Positions 1 to 6,135 of a DNA stretch of 10,379 nucleotides are shown one piece after another. Made by a program: the position numbers and the translations under genes. The notes beneath the pieces are model-generated. The model did not search any database, had not been told where the DNA came from, and was given only the letters and a program-made list of their open reading frames with translations. Numbering within the stretch: the stretch's first letter is position 1; every line of letters starts with the position of its first letter. Source of the DNA: Kiritimatiellia bacterium. GTDB taxonomy: Bacteria > Verrucomicrobiota > Kiritimatiellia > SLAD01. The DNA lies in NCBI GenBank assembly GCA_007134175.1, contig SLLF01000213.1:1-10379 (forward strand), in the 5' to 3' direction.

Positions 1-76
1 CAACCACGTGCCGCCGCGCCAGCAGCGTAGCCAACGCATGCTCCCGCCCGCCTTTACCAACTACAATAAAATCCAT
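1..76 (-). CDS. purD: Phosphoribosylamine-glycine ligase, N-terminal fragment (5' end of gene only)
   Basis: This is the first 25 codons of a leftward gene that leaves the window. The reading frame from the ATG at 76-74 gives MDFIVVGKGGREHALATLL and then ARRHVV. The VVGxGGREHAL segment is the hallmark opening of PurD (GAR synthetase), the first beta-strand and glycine-rich loop of its N-terminal domain. PurD joins glycine to 5-phosphoribosylamine using ATP, the second step of de novo purine synthesis in the cytoplasm. The usual small residue before the GG of the motif is a lysine here, which is a modest variation. No clear Shine-Dalgarno sequence precedes the start. The gene is divergent from the methyltransferase gene that follows. 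About 400 further residues would be expected outside the window. The motif is very specific, so the call is fairly secure despite the short fragment. Confidence 0.85.
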   Translation of the reverse strand, partial: MDFIVVGKGGREHALATLLARRHVV

Positions 77-131
77 AGGGAATTGTTAGTAAGGGGTGGA
101 CGGGAAGTCAAGAATTTGCCAACCTGCGCAC
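77..131. promoter_or_regulatory. Divergent intergenic region between purD and the methyltransferase gene
   Basis: These 55 bp are the only non-coding DNA between two divergent starts, so promoters for one or both genes must lie here or extend into the coding ends. It is more AT-rich than the flanks (for example AATTGTTAGTAAGG at 81-94). I see no convincing -35/-10 pair and no riboswitch-like structure, and the space is too short for a SAM or cobalamin riboswitch. The placement as a control region is inferred from gene orientation only. Confidence 0.35.
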
Positions 132-1010
132 ATGACACGTGATCAGTGGGATGGTTTATGTGCCAGCGCACCCGTTTTACTCGACGGGGCGTGGGGTACG
201 CAACTGCAGGAATATGGATTACCACCCGGCGAGGGGGCGGACGAATGGAACTGCTCGCACCCGGAGGCGGTCGGCGCGGTAGCCCGTTCCTATGTTGAGG
301 CCGGGTCCCGCATTATCTTAACCAACACGTTCGGCGCCAACCCCATCATGCTGGCCCGCCACGGCGCGGCCGACCGGACGGAAGCCATCAACGAAGCCGG
401 CGCCGCCTGCTCGCGGCAAGCCGTCGCCGGCACAGCAACGTTCGTTTTCGGGTCCATCGGCCCGACGGGTCAATTATTGATGATGGGCGACGTCTCGGAA
501 GCGGACATGCTTAAGGGTTTCGAACGACAAGTCGCCGCGCTGCAGGCCGGGGGTGTGGACGGATTTGTAGTTGAGACCATGGCGGCCCTGGACGAAGCGA
601 CCCTGGCGGTGCAAGCAGCGGCGGCCACCGGCCTGCCGGTAGTCGCTTCGATGGTCTACGATACGGGCCCTGACAAGGATCGCACCATGATGGGCGTGAC
701 GCCGGCTCAAGCCGCTACGGTATTGGCGGCAGCCGGGGCTTGGGCCATCGGCGCCAACTGCGGCCAAGGGCCTGATACCTTTCTCGCCATTGGCCAACAG
801 TACCGCGAGGCCACCAACCTGCCGATCTGGCTGAAACCGAACGCGGGCTTGCCCGAGATGCGCAACGGCCAAGCCGTTTACGATCTGGCACCAAAAGATT
901 TTGCCGCTGCGCTGGACGCCCTGCACAAAGCCGGTGCCATGTTTCTGGGCGGGTGCTGCGGAACGTCGCCAACCTTCATCAAGGCGATCGCGCAGCGTTG
1001 GCATTCATGA
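132..1010 (+). CDS. Homocysteine S-methyltransferase-domain protein, zinc-dependent, stand-alone
   Basis: This protein of 292 residues has the pfam S-methyl_trans fold, a TIM barrel that uses a zinc-thiolate to activate homocysteine or a related thiol for methylation. The DGAWGTQL motif lies at residues 18-25. The three zinc ligands are C210 in GANC and C275/C276 in GGCCGT, with E148 in VETM. The length fits a single barrel, as in BHMT, MmuM or the N-terminal module of MetH. No cobalamin-binding, folate-binding or reactivation domain is present, so the methyl donor is unknown. I chose the ATG at 132 because the motif then begins at the usual distance from the N-terminus. A GTG at 96 would add 12 residues that do not look like the family, and neither start has a good Shine-Dalgarno. 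The stop overlaps the start of the DUF1638 gene. It could be a MetH-like half enzyme, an MmuM-type enzyme or part of a corrinoid system. Confidence 0.88.
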   Translation: MTRDQWDGLCASAPVLLDGAWGTQLQEYGLPPGEGADEWNCSHPEAVGAVARSYVEAGSRIILTNTFGANPIMLARHGAADRTEAINEAGAACSRQAVAGTATFVFGSIGPTGQLLMMGDVSEADMLKGFERQVAALQAGGVDGFVVETMAALDEATLAVQAAAATGLPVVASMVYDTGPDKDRTMMGVTPAQAATVLAAAGAWAIGANCGQGPDTFLAIGQQYREATNLPIWLKPNAGLPEMRNGQAVYDLAPKDFAAALDALHKAGAMFLGGCCGTSPTFIKAIAQRWHS

Positions 1011-1768
1011 ACTTGAAACTGATCAGTTGCGACGTGCTCTACCGCGAGATGTGCGCCACCATCGCACGTTCGCCCCACCGGGTGGACGCCCAATTCCTGC
1101 CGAAAGGATTGCACGATCTGCCGGCGATGCAGATGCGGACTCGACTGCAGGCGGCCATCGACGACGTCCCGGCCCACACGTATGACGCCATTCTGCTGGG
1201 GTACGGGCTTTGCAACAATGGGTTGCATCAATTAACGGCCCGTCACACGCCGCTGATACTACCGCGCGCCCACGACTGCATGACCCTTTTTTTCGGTGGC
1301 CGCCAGCGCTACCAAACCTATTTTGAAGAGCACCATGGCGTCTATTTCAAAACCAGTGGTTGGATTGAACGTGGCCAGGCCGAGGGCGAACTGAAGCAGC
1401 TTTCTATCGGGCACCTGAACGGGATGGACATGACCTACGACGAGATGGTCGAGAAATACGGCGAGGACAACGCCGCCTATCTGTTCGAGACCCTGATTGC
1501 CGCGCAGGAGAAATCGTATCGGCAGTACACTTTTATTGAAATGGGCATTGAACCTGACGACCGCTTTGAGTGCCAGACCCGTGAGTTGGCACGGCAAAAG
1601 AATTGGGCCTTTGAAAAAATATCCGGCGATCTGTCGTTGATAGCCAATCTGGTAAACGGGGAATGGCCCGACGCCGATTTCCTGCGGGTGGAACCGGGCC
1701 ACGAAATCGTGGCGCGCTACGACGAGGGCATCGTGACGGCCAAACCGGCGGTCCAGGGATCACCGTGA
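1007..1768 (+). CDS. DUF1638 family protein, putative partner of the methyltransferase
   Basis: This protein of 253 residues is recognised as DUF1638 by its core: a PKGLHDLP segment (residues 32-39), LLGYGLCNNGL (63-73), PLILPRAHDC (82-91) and FFGG followed by YFKTSGWIERG (95-123). Family members have no firmly established activity. Cysteines sit at 8, 16, 69, 91 and 189; C8, C69 and C91 lie in what I recall as conserved positions, and with H36 and H89 they could bind a metal or cofactor (inference). No signal peptide or membrane segment is seen, so it is probably cytoplasmic. The ATG at 1007 overlaps the stop of the upstream gene as ATGA and lacks its own strong Shine-Dalgarno, which suggests translational coupling. 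An in-frame ATG at 953 would add 18 unrelated residues inside the upstream gene. From memory, DUF1638 genes often neighbour methyltransferase and corrinoid genes in anaerobes, which fits this pair. Confidence 0.82.
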   Translation: MNLKLISCDVLYREMCATIARSPHRVDAQFLPKGLHDLPAMQMRTRLQAAIDDVPAHTYDAILLGYGLCNNGLHQLTARHTPLILPRAHDCMTLFFGGRQRYQTYFEEHHGVYFKTSGWIERGQAEGELKQLSIGHLNGMDMTYDEMVEKYGEDNAAYLFETLIAAQEKSYRQYTFIEMGIEPDDRFECQTRELARQKNWAFEKISGDLSLIANLVNGEWPDADFLRVEPGHEIVARYDEGIVTAKPAVQGSP

Positions 1769-1783
1769 GCAAAGGCCATCCGT

Positions 1784-3577
1784 TTAAGGGGATGTAGCGG
1801 GCCGAACGCAGCGGAACCCAATGAGCCGGTCGCGTTCCGTTCGCCGGTCTCGTGCCCGGCGGTCCGCAATCGGTGCGGCGCGATGATGGGCCGCCAGCTC
1901 GTCGATCGTTTCGCTCTGGAATGAACCGCCACGAAACACCCGCACTTCGCCGGTCGAGGGCCCCGTCGGATTCTCCGTATCTAATTCCATGTAGGCCTTT
2001 GGTGAATAGTAGTCCTGGACCCATTCCGCGGCGTTGCCCGCCATGTGGTATAATCCCCAAGGACCTCGCGCGTCTTGCGCCTCGGTGGCACGCAGCCGTC
2101 GGAGATCGGGTGGCTGCAGGGCCTGAACATCCCAGGTACCATCCGCTATGCGGATGGTACGTCCGGTTGTCCCGTCACCCGCGGATCGGTTCAACGTCTG
2201 TTCAAGGTGCCGCCGGGCACCTTCCCAATTCACCCGTTTCCGGTCGGTCGCCTCGTCACCCCAGGGATAGACCCGGCCGTCCGTCCCGCGGGCAGCGCGT
2301 TCCCATTCCGCTTCAGTCGGCAGCCGTTTGCCGCGCCAATTGGCATAGGCGTAGGCGTCAAACCAGTCCACCCCGACCACCGGCTGATCATCGCCGGCCA
2401 GGGCGGGGATGCTCCAACCCTGCGGCGTGTGATCCTTTAACGGTGGCGCATCCGGGTGGGCCATGGAGTAATCCCCCTGGCTTTGCACGTATTCGACAAA
2501 CTCGCGGTACTCCCGGTTGGTCACTTCGTGCTGGTCGATCCAGAACGGATCGAGCCAAATCAGACGCATGGGGAAGTTATCGTCGCGGATGTCCGCTTCC
2601 GGATCGCCCATCAGGAAAAGTCCGCCGGGAATATAGACCATACCATCTTCGTTCACTTCCCCGGCCCGCAGATCCTCCGGTTGCGCGGCCTGGTAGGCCG
2701 CCAGTATCCGCTCTTTCATGCGCAATATGAAACCGAAATCCATGCCGCGGAAGACCTCCTCTTCCACCTCCGCCCGGCGACGGGCCGCCGGTCCGCCTTC
2801 CGCCTGGATCACGCGCTTGATCCAAAACTGGGTTAGCGCCGTTACCTCCCGGGTGGCTCCCATGAAGTCCTCCTGCGCCAGTAGTTGCGGTACGCTCTGG
2901 TGAACCAGGCCGGGAATCTCGCGGACCACTTGGCGACGCTGCTCCTGCAGGGTATCGTAATGTTCACGGACGCGCGGATCATCCCCGAAATCACCGCGGG
3001 CAATACGCGGGAAGCGCTCCACCAACGCATCAAGTTGCTCCACATAGCGGTCAAAGCGGGCCACGGCTGCGGTCACCGCCGCTAACCATTCGCCATCCAT
3101 CTTCTGCATACCCCGTTGTAATTGGGCGAGTTCAGCCGCAAACTGTTCGCGCCGCTCGCGCAATACCATGTCGTCCGCACCGTCAGGGCACAGCGCCAGG
3201 TACTCGTCAATCAAGGCGACCACCCCGCGGCATTGCGCCTCGCGGTAGGTGTGGTTGGCATCGTAGGTGAACCGTTCCAATGCCTGGCGAAACGAGTGGC
3301 AAACGCTGGCGCGCTCAATCCGATCGATGTGCTCGCGTGACAGGGATATTTCGAGATCGATGGTGCCGCGCTTCATCAACAGCTCAACTTCTTCAGCGGT
3401 TTCGCTCGTGAGTAAACCTTCGCGTGTCTGACCCGATTTAAGGTGAACCGTAACCATGCGTTCCTCTGGCACTAACCTTTGAGCGGCAGGACTGAGTTCA
3501 GACCACTCCACTGCAGAAACCGCAACCGCACTCAGCACCAACCCTAACGATAAACCAATCAACTTTCCACGACTCAT
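1784..3577 (-). CDS. Secreted SUMF1/FGE-sulfatase-fold protein lacking the catalytic cysteines
   Basis: This is a protein of 597 residues. Residues 1-22 form a signal peptide (K5, then a hydrophobic run, then AVSA), so it is exported. Residues 41-89 read like a small beta-barrel of Lsm/SH3 type (VHLKSGQTREG, then IDRIER). Residues 94-300 are charged and helical, with coiled-coil character. The FGE-sulfatase domain runs from 311 (DGMVYIPGG) to 593, with MGD, DQHEVTNREY (348-357), VVGVDWFDAYAYANW (400-414), KRLPTEAEWERAARG (417-431), GNAAEWVQDYY (514-524), VFRGGSF (547-553) and GFRCVR (587-592). In true formylglycine-generating enzymes two cysteines follow the RGGS motif. Here serine 555 and glutamate 560 occupy those places, so cysteine oxidation of sulfatases is unlikely. 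A binding or structural role, or another non-heme activity of this fold, is possible. Residues about 450-505 are an insert. GGAG seven bases upstream supports the start at 3577 over ATGs at 3598 or upstream. Confidence 0.85.
   Translation of the reverse strand: MSRGKLIGLSLGLVLSAVAVSAVEWSELSPAAQRLVPEERMVTVHLKSGQTREGLLTSETAEEVELLMKRGTIDLEISLSREHIDRIERASVCHSFRQALERFTYDANHTYREAQCRGVVALIDEYLALCPDGADDMVLRERREQFAAELAQLQRGMQKMDGEWLAAVTAAVARFDRYVEQLDALVERFPRIARGDFGDDPRVREHYDTLQEQRRQVVREIPGLVHQSVPQLLAQEDFMGATREVTALTQFWIKRVIQAEGGPAARRRAEVEEEVFRGMDFGFILRMKERILAAYQAAQPEDLRAGEVNEDGMVYIPGGLFLMGDPEADIRDDNFPMRLIWLDPFWIDQHEVTNREYREFVEYVQSQGDYSMAHPDAPPLKDHTPQGWSIPALAGDDQPVVGVDWFDAYAYANWRGKRLPTEAEWERAARGTDGRVYPWGDEATDRKRVNWEGARRHLEQTLNRSAGDGTTGRTIRIADGTWDVQALQPPDLRRLRATEAQDARGPWGLYHMAGNAAEWVQDYYSPKAYMELDTENPTGPSTGEVRVFRGGSFQSETIDELAAHHRAAPIADRRARDRRTERDRLIGFRCVRPATSP
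2136..2160. repeat. Perfect 11-bp inverted repeat with 3-nt loop inside the SUMF1-like gene
   Basis: GTACCATCCGC at 2136-2146 is followed by TAT and its exact reverse complement at 2150-2160. The element encodes residues 473-481 of the SUMF1-like protein, inside an insert that standard family members do not appear to have. An 11-bp perfect stem with a 3-nt loop is not expected by chance in 10 kb. It could be a folded mRNA element, a remnant of a small palindromic insertion, or coincidence. Confidence 0.8.
2204..2223. repeat. Perfect 8-bp inverted repeat with 4-nt loop inside the SUMF1-like gene
   Basis: AAGGTGCC at 2204-2211 is followed by GCCG and GGCACCTT at 2216-2223. It lies 43 bp from the 11-bp hairpin and encodes residues 452-458, in the same insert. 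A stem of this length could occur by chance in GC-rich DNA, so only its proximity to the stronger hairpin makes it notable. Confidence 0.6.
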
Positions 3578-3584
3578 GTCCACA

Positions 3585-3588
3585 CTCC
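3585..3588 (-). promoter_or_regulatory. Ribosome binding site deciding the start of the SUMF1-like gene
   Basis: On the minus strand GGAG lies seven bases before the ATG at 3577-3575. The resulting protein starts MSRGKLIG and goes straight into a signal peptide. The earlier in-frame starts at 3598 and upstream would put a charged leader before it. Confidence 0.65.
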
Positions 3589-3613
3589 ACTCAGTCATTC
3601 TACTATTTTGCGC

Positions 3614-3648
3614 ACCCTGCCTAAGCCCCACGCTACCGCAGGCGGGGT
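3614..3648. repeat. Imperfect inverted repeat in the intergenic region (9-bp arms, 17-nt loop)
   Basis: ACCCTGCCT at 3614-3622 pairs with AGGCGGGGT at 3640-3648. There is one mismatch, which is a G-U wobble in the plus-strand transcript. Neither strand has a T-run after the stem, so it is not a typical intrinsic terminator. It could be a factor-dependent terminator structure at the end of the elongasome operon, a protein-binding site for the next gene, or chance pairing of GC-rich segments. Confidence 0.45.
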
Positions 3649-3718
3649 TGTGAATGCAACATATCCCGCTGGCACGCTGTGGTCTAGTGCGCGATGAAGA
3701 TACCGCATTGGGTCATTC

Positions 3719-4129
3719 TCAAAGATCAGGGGCCTGAAGCCGCACCCGCCACTCCTCCGGAATGGGTTGTTTGGTGCCACTGCGTGGATCAAGCCATACA
3801 TGCACGAGGCGCAGACGCGCCAACGTTTTGCCTGCGGGGTCCACGATTTCGTACACACCATGCAGCGAGGTGGCGCCGAGACGCTCCACCTGCACGGCGA
3901 TTTTCAAAGGCTGCCCAGGCTGGATCGGCTCGAGAAAGTCGGCCTCGGCATGGACCACCGGCAAGGCGTATTCGCCGGTACGTAACCACTGCGTCCAGGG
4001 CAGCCCGCACGCCAGTAAAAAGTGCTCAAACGCCTCCACCGCCAGCGCAAAGGCGCTCGGGAAAAACATCCGACCGGTGGCGTCAGTGTCGCGTAAATGC
4101 AAAACGGTTTCGTAGGTGTACGCCTTCAT
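3719..4129 (-). CDS. Acyl-CoA thioesterase, hotdog fold (4HBT/YbgC-like)
   Basis: This protein of 136 residues is a single hotdog domain of the 4-hydroxybenzoyl-CoA thioesterase superfamily, which hydrolyses acyl- or aroyl-CoA thioesters in the cytoplasm. The signature is RDTDATGRMFFPSAF at residues 13-27. D16 matches the catalytic aspartate of the DxxG motif (Asp17 in Pseudomonas 4HBT), followed by the long helix AVEAFEHFLLACGL (30-43). Length and the D-T-D-A-x-G pattern fit YbgC, FadM and MenI-type enzymes, and substrate cannot be told from sequence. The ATG at 4129 overlaps the stop of the cysteine-cluster gene as ATGA and has AGGAGG seven bases upstream, so the longer frame starting at 4222 is rejected. 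It is the last gene of the operon. Nothing in its neighbours indicates a substrate; YbgC of other bacteria sits in the tol-pal envelope operon, which is a loose parallel only. Confidence 0.88.
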   Translation of the reverse strand: MKAYTYETVLHLRDTDATGRMFFPSAFALAVEAFEHFLLACGLPWTQWLRTGEYALPVVHAEADFLEPIQPGQPLKIAVQVERLGATSLHGVYEIVDPAGKTLARLRLVHVWLDPRSGTKQPIPEEWRVRLQAPDL

Positions 4130-4536
4130 GGTAGGTCCTCCTGCACGCGCGCGATAATTTCGTCCGGCGAATACCAGCGTCCCTGGCCGATACCCCGACA
4201 GGCACGGCACGTCGCCGCCCACGCTTCCGGGGAACGCAGGTTACGGAACCAGAAAGGATAGGTCCGGCATTGCCGGGGACGCACCGGATAGATACGGCAA
4301 CGACCATTAAAAAAACAGCAATCCCCGTTCGGTTCCTCACGCAAACGGGTTCCAACCGCGTCCGACAGGATATACGTTTCCCGCACGGTGTCCTCCGCTT
4401 GCCGCAACCAATCCGCCAACACGGCGATCTCCGCATCGGTGATACGCACTACGCCCGGTTCCCCGGTACAACAGTGGCCACAGTCCACGCAGGTGAAGTG
4501 AATTCCCTCGCTAAAAAAATACCGGTCCGGGACCAT
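4126..4536 (-). CDS. YkgJ-type cysteine-cluster protein (CxxCxxCC, putative metal binder)
   Basis: This protein of 136 residues belongs to the YkgJ / zinc- or iron-chelating family. The first cluster is CVDCGHCC (cysteines 16, 19, 22, 23). The second is CC at 73-74 and C80 in CRIY, then RPRQCRTYPFW with C90. A pair at C110 and C113 follows. The spacing C-x2-C-x2-CC ... C-x5-C-x9-C followed by YPFW is the family pattern and suggests one or more Fe-S or zinc sites. Biochemical function is unsettled for most members, so none is assigned. The start at 4536 has AAGGAG six bases upstream, and only 3 bp separate it from the RNase gene stop. Its own stop overlaps the thioesterase start. No signal peptide is present, so it is cytoplasmic. 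Tight packing means co-transcription with the RNase gene. Confidence 0.88.
   Translation of the reverse strand: MVPDRYFFSEGIHFTCVDCGHCCTGEPGVVRITDAEIAVLADWLRQAEDTVRETYILSDAVGTRLREEPNGDCCFFNGRCRIYPVRPRQCRTYPFWFRNLRSPEAWAATCRACRGIGQGRWYSPDEIIARVQEDLP
4137..4142 (-). promoter_or_regulatory. Strong Shine-Dalgarno deciding the thioesterase start
   Basis: A perfect AGGAGG on the minus strand lies seven bases before the ATG at 4129, within the 3' end of the upstream gene. It excludes the longer in-frame start at 4222, whose extra 31 residues would only repeat the upstream gene in another frame. Confidence 0.85.
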
Positions 4537-4539
4537 CCC

Positions 4540-6126
4540 CTACTCCTTGGTTCCGCCCGGATATAGCTCCTGGTTGGTATCCGCCCGGGCAATCTTGAAC
4601 TGCTCCAAATGAATTTGCGGATCGGCGACAAACGCCATGTGGACGCCGAATTTCTGTTCCAGCTCCACCAGCATGTCTTCATCTTCGGAACGCAGCCGGT
4701 CCAGCACCGACGGGTTAACGGTGATGCGCAATGCCAAACCGTCATCACCGCGTTTACCGCGCATGATCTGGCCCAGTCGCCGCTGAATTTCCACGCTCAT
4801 GCTCAGCGCGGATTTGACTTTGCCGCGACCACGACAGTATGGGCAATCGCTAAAGACGGCCGACCGGATGCTCTCTTCCGCCCGCTGCCGGGTCATTTCA
4901 ATCAGTCCGAGCTCGGACACGGGCAGCACATTGGTTCGCGCCTTGTCGCGGCGCACCGCTTCCTTGAGGGTACGATAAACGGTGTTCTGATGACGGCGCG
5001 CTTTCATATCGATGAAATCGATCACCACGAGCCCCCCGATGTTGCGCAGGCGCAATTGGCGGGCCACTTCCTCGGCCGCTTCCACATTCACCTCCACAAT
5101 CGCCTCGTCCTGGGTCTTCCCCCCTTTGTGGCGACCGGTGTTGACGTCGATGGCCACCAGGGCTTCGGTCTCGTCGAAAACCAAATAACCGCCGGACTTC
5201 AGCCAAACCTTCCGCTGGAAGGCATTTTCCAATTGCCGTTCCACGTCGAAGTGTTCAAAGACCGGGACCGTTCCCTCGTACAGCTTGATCCGATTGCGGC
5301 CCCGGCGCGAAATACGCGCCACCAAGTCGCGAATCCGCGCGCATTCCTCCTTGCTGTCAATCACAATGCGGTCGATCTCTTCCGTCAACGAATCCCGCAC
5401 CACCCGTTCGACAAGATCCGGTTCCTGGTAGAGTCGACACGGCGCAGGCCATTCGCGCATCCCTTCTTCGATCTGCTGCCACGTGGTGACCAGGGCGCGG
5501 GTATCGCGGGCAAAACTGATTTGGCGTGCCCCGGCACCGGCTGTGCGTACGATTAACCCCAATTCATCGGGCGCCGGCAGGCGCGCCAGCACTTTCTTCA
5601 ACCGTTCGCGCTCCTTTGCATCTTCGATCTTCTTCGAGACCCCCTTCAGGCGACTGCCCGGCATCATGACCAAGTAGCGGCCCGGAATGCTGAGATTGGC
5701 GGTCACCCGCGGCCCCTTGGTTCCGATAGCGCCTTTGGTCACTTGCACCACAATCTCCGTGCCCACTGGAAATTTTTTTGCCATTTCGCCCGCCGCCTGT
5801 TTCTTCTTGCGGCCACGCCCCCGTGAAATCCCTTCCTCCGCCTCCAGGCGGGCGGCGTCTTCGGGAATCATATCCCAATAATGAATAAAGGCATTCTTCT
5901 TCTGCCCGATGTCCACGAAAGCCGCCTGTAGCGAATCCTCGACGTTCTGGATCTTCCCCTTGAAAATGCTGCCGACGATGCGGTCCTCGCTTTCGCGCTC
6001 GACGAAAAAGCCTTCCAGCTTGCCGTCTTCCATGACCGCTACGCGCGTTTCCAGCACTTCCTTGTTGATGATGATTTCCTTGCCGCTCTTCTTTTTTGAT
6101 TTAAACATGCGTAAATACTCCAACAT
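4540..6126 (-). CDS. rng: Ribonuclease E/G family endoribonuclease
   Basis: This protein of 528 residues is a single-strand-specific, 5'-end-sensing endoribonuclease that processes rRNA and starts mRNA decay. The S1 RNA-binding domain spans about 48-145 (GSIFKGKIQ, AAFVDIGQKKNAFIHYWD), with an Arg/Lys-rich stretch at 102-109. The catalytic core holds the magnesium aspartates D327 (AIDVNTG) and D370 (VIDFIDM). They are 43 residues apart, exactly as D303 and D346 in E. coli RNase E. The zinc link CPYC is at 428-431. After this comes only a short C-terminal domain, so the long degradosome scaffold of RNase E is absent, as in RNase G. The start at 6126 has AGGAG six bases upstream, overlapping the rodA stop (TAGGAG), with a 9-bp gap. 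M7 is a possible alternative start. The gene follows rodA in the operon, as rng does near mre genes in other bacteria. Confidence 0.95.
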   Translation of the reverse strand: MLEYLRMFKSKKKSGKEIIINKEVLETRVAVMEDGKLEGFFVERESEDRIVGSIFKGKIQNVEDSLQAAFVDIGQKKNAFIHYWDMIPEDAARLEAEEGISRGRGRKKKQAAGEMAKKFPVGTEIVVQVTKGAIGTKGPRVTANLSIPGRYLVMMPGSRLKGVSKKIEDAKERERLKKVLARLPAPDELGLIVRTAGAGARQISFARDTRALVTTWQQIEEGMREWPAPCRLYQEPDLVERVVRDSLTEEIDRIVIDSKEECARIRDLVARISRRGRNRIKLYEGTVPVFEHFDVERQLENAFQRKVWLKSGGYLVFDETEALVAIDVNTGRHKGGKTQDEAIVEVNVEAAEEVARQLRLRNIGGLVVIDFIDMKARRHQNTVYRTLKEAVRRDKARTNVLPVSELGLIEMTRQRAEESIRSAVFSDCPYCRGRGKVKSALSMSVEIQRRLGQIMRGKRGDDGLALRITVNPSVLDRLRSEDEDMLVELEQKFGVHMAFVADPQIHLEQFKIARADTNQELYPGGTKE

Positions 6127-6135
6127 GATGAACTC

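Larger units (their letters stand above)
3578..3718 (-). other. Intergenic region between the thioesterase gene and the SUMF1-like gene
   Basis: These 141 bp form the only sizeable gap on the minus strand, so the elongasome transcript probably ends here and the SUMF1-like transcript begins here. On the minus strand TAGAAT (3597-3602) could be a -10 element, but there is no good -35 at the right distance, so I do not call a promoter. No tRNA or open reading frame with family resemblance was found. Confidence 0.4.

Noticed and set aside
474..1004. Minus-strand frame opposite the methyltransferase gene
   Set aside because: Composition is that of an antisense shadow and the plus-strand gene has all its catalytic motifs.
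953..1006. N-terminal extension of the DUF1638 protein to an upstream ATG
   Set aside because: The 18 extra residues lie in the coding end of the methyltransferase gene in another frame, and the family's opening strand (LKLISCDVL) starts right at the ATG at 1007.
1741..1800. Terminator between the convergent DUF1638 and SUMF1-like genes
   Set aside because: Only a 4-bp CGGT/ACCG pairing is visible and no T-run follows on either strand, so no intrinsic terminator can be supported.
2092..2117. Third inverted repeat (GCAGCC / GGCTGC) near the hairpins in the SUMF1-like gene
   Set aside because: A 6-bp stem with a 14-nt loop is expected by chance in GC-rich DNA.
1852..2730. Long plus-strand open frame (292 codons) opposite the SUMF1-like gene
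   Set aside because: It is Arg/Pro-rich, has no family motif and lies wholly antisense to a gene with clear domain motifs and signal peptide. Such frames are common opposite GC-rich genes.
3597..3602. TAGAAT as a -10 promoter element for the SUMF1-like gene
   Set aside because: No -35 with acceptable match exists 16-18 bp upstream, and the hexamer alone is too weak to call.
4130..4222. N-terminal extension of the thioesterase
   Set aside because: A perfect AGGAGG and the conserved hotdog start place initiation at 4129; the extension is Gly/Arg-rich and not homologous in style.
4609..5556. Long plus-strand open frame (315 codons) opposite the RNase gene
   Set aside because: It mirrors the RNase core on the other strand, is rich in His/Gln/Phe in a way typical of antisense frames, and shows no recognisable domain.
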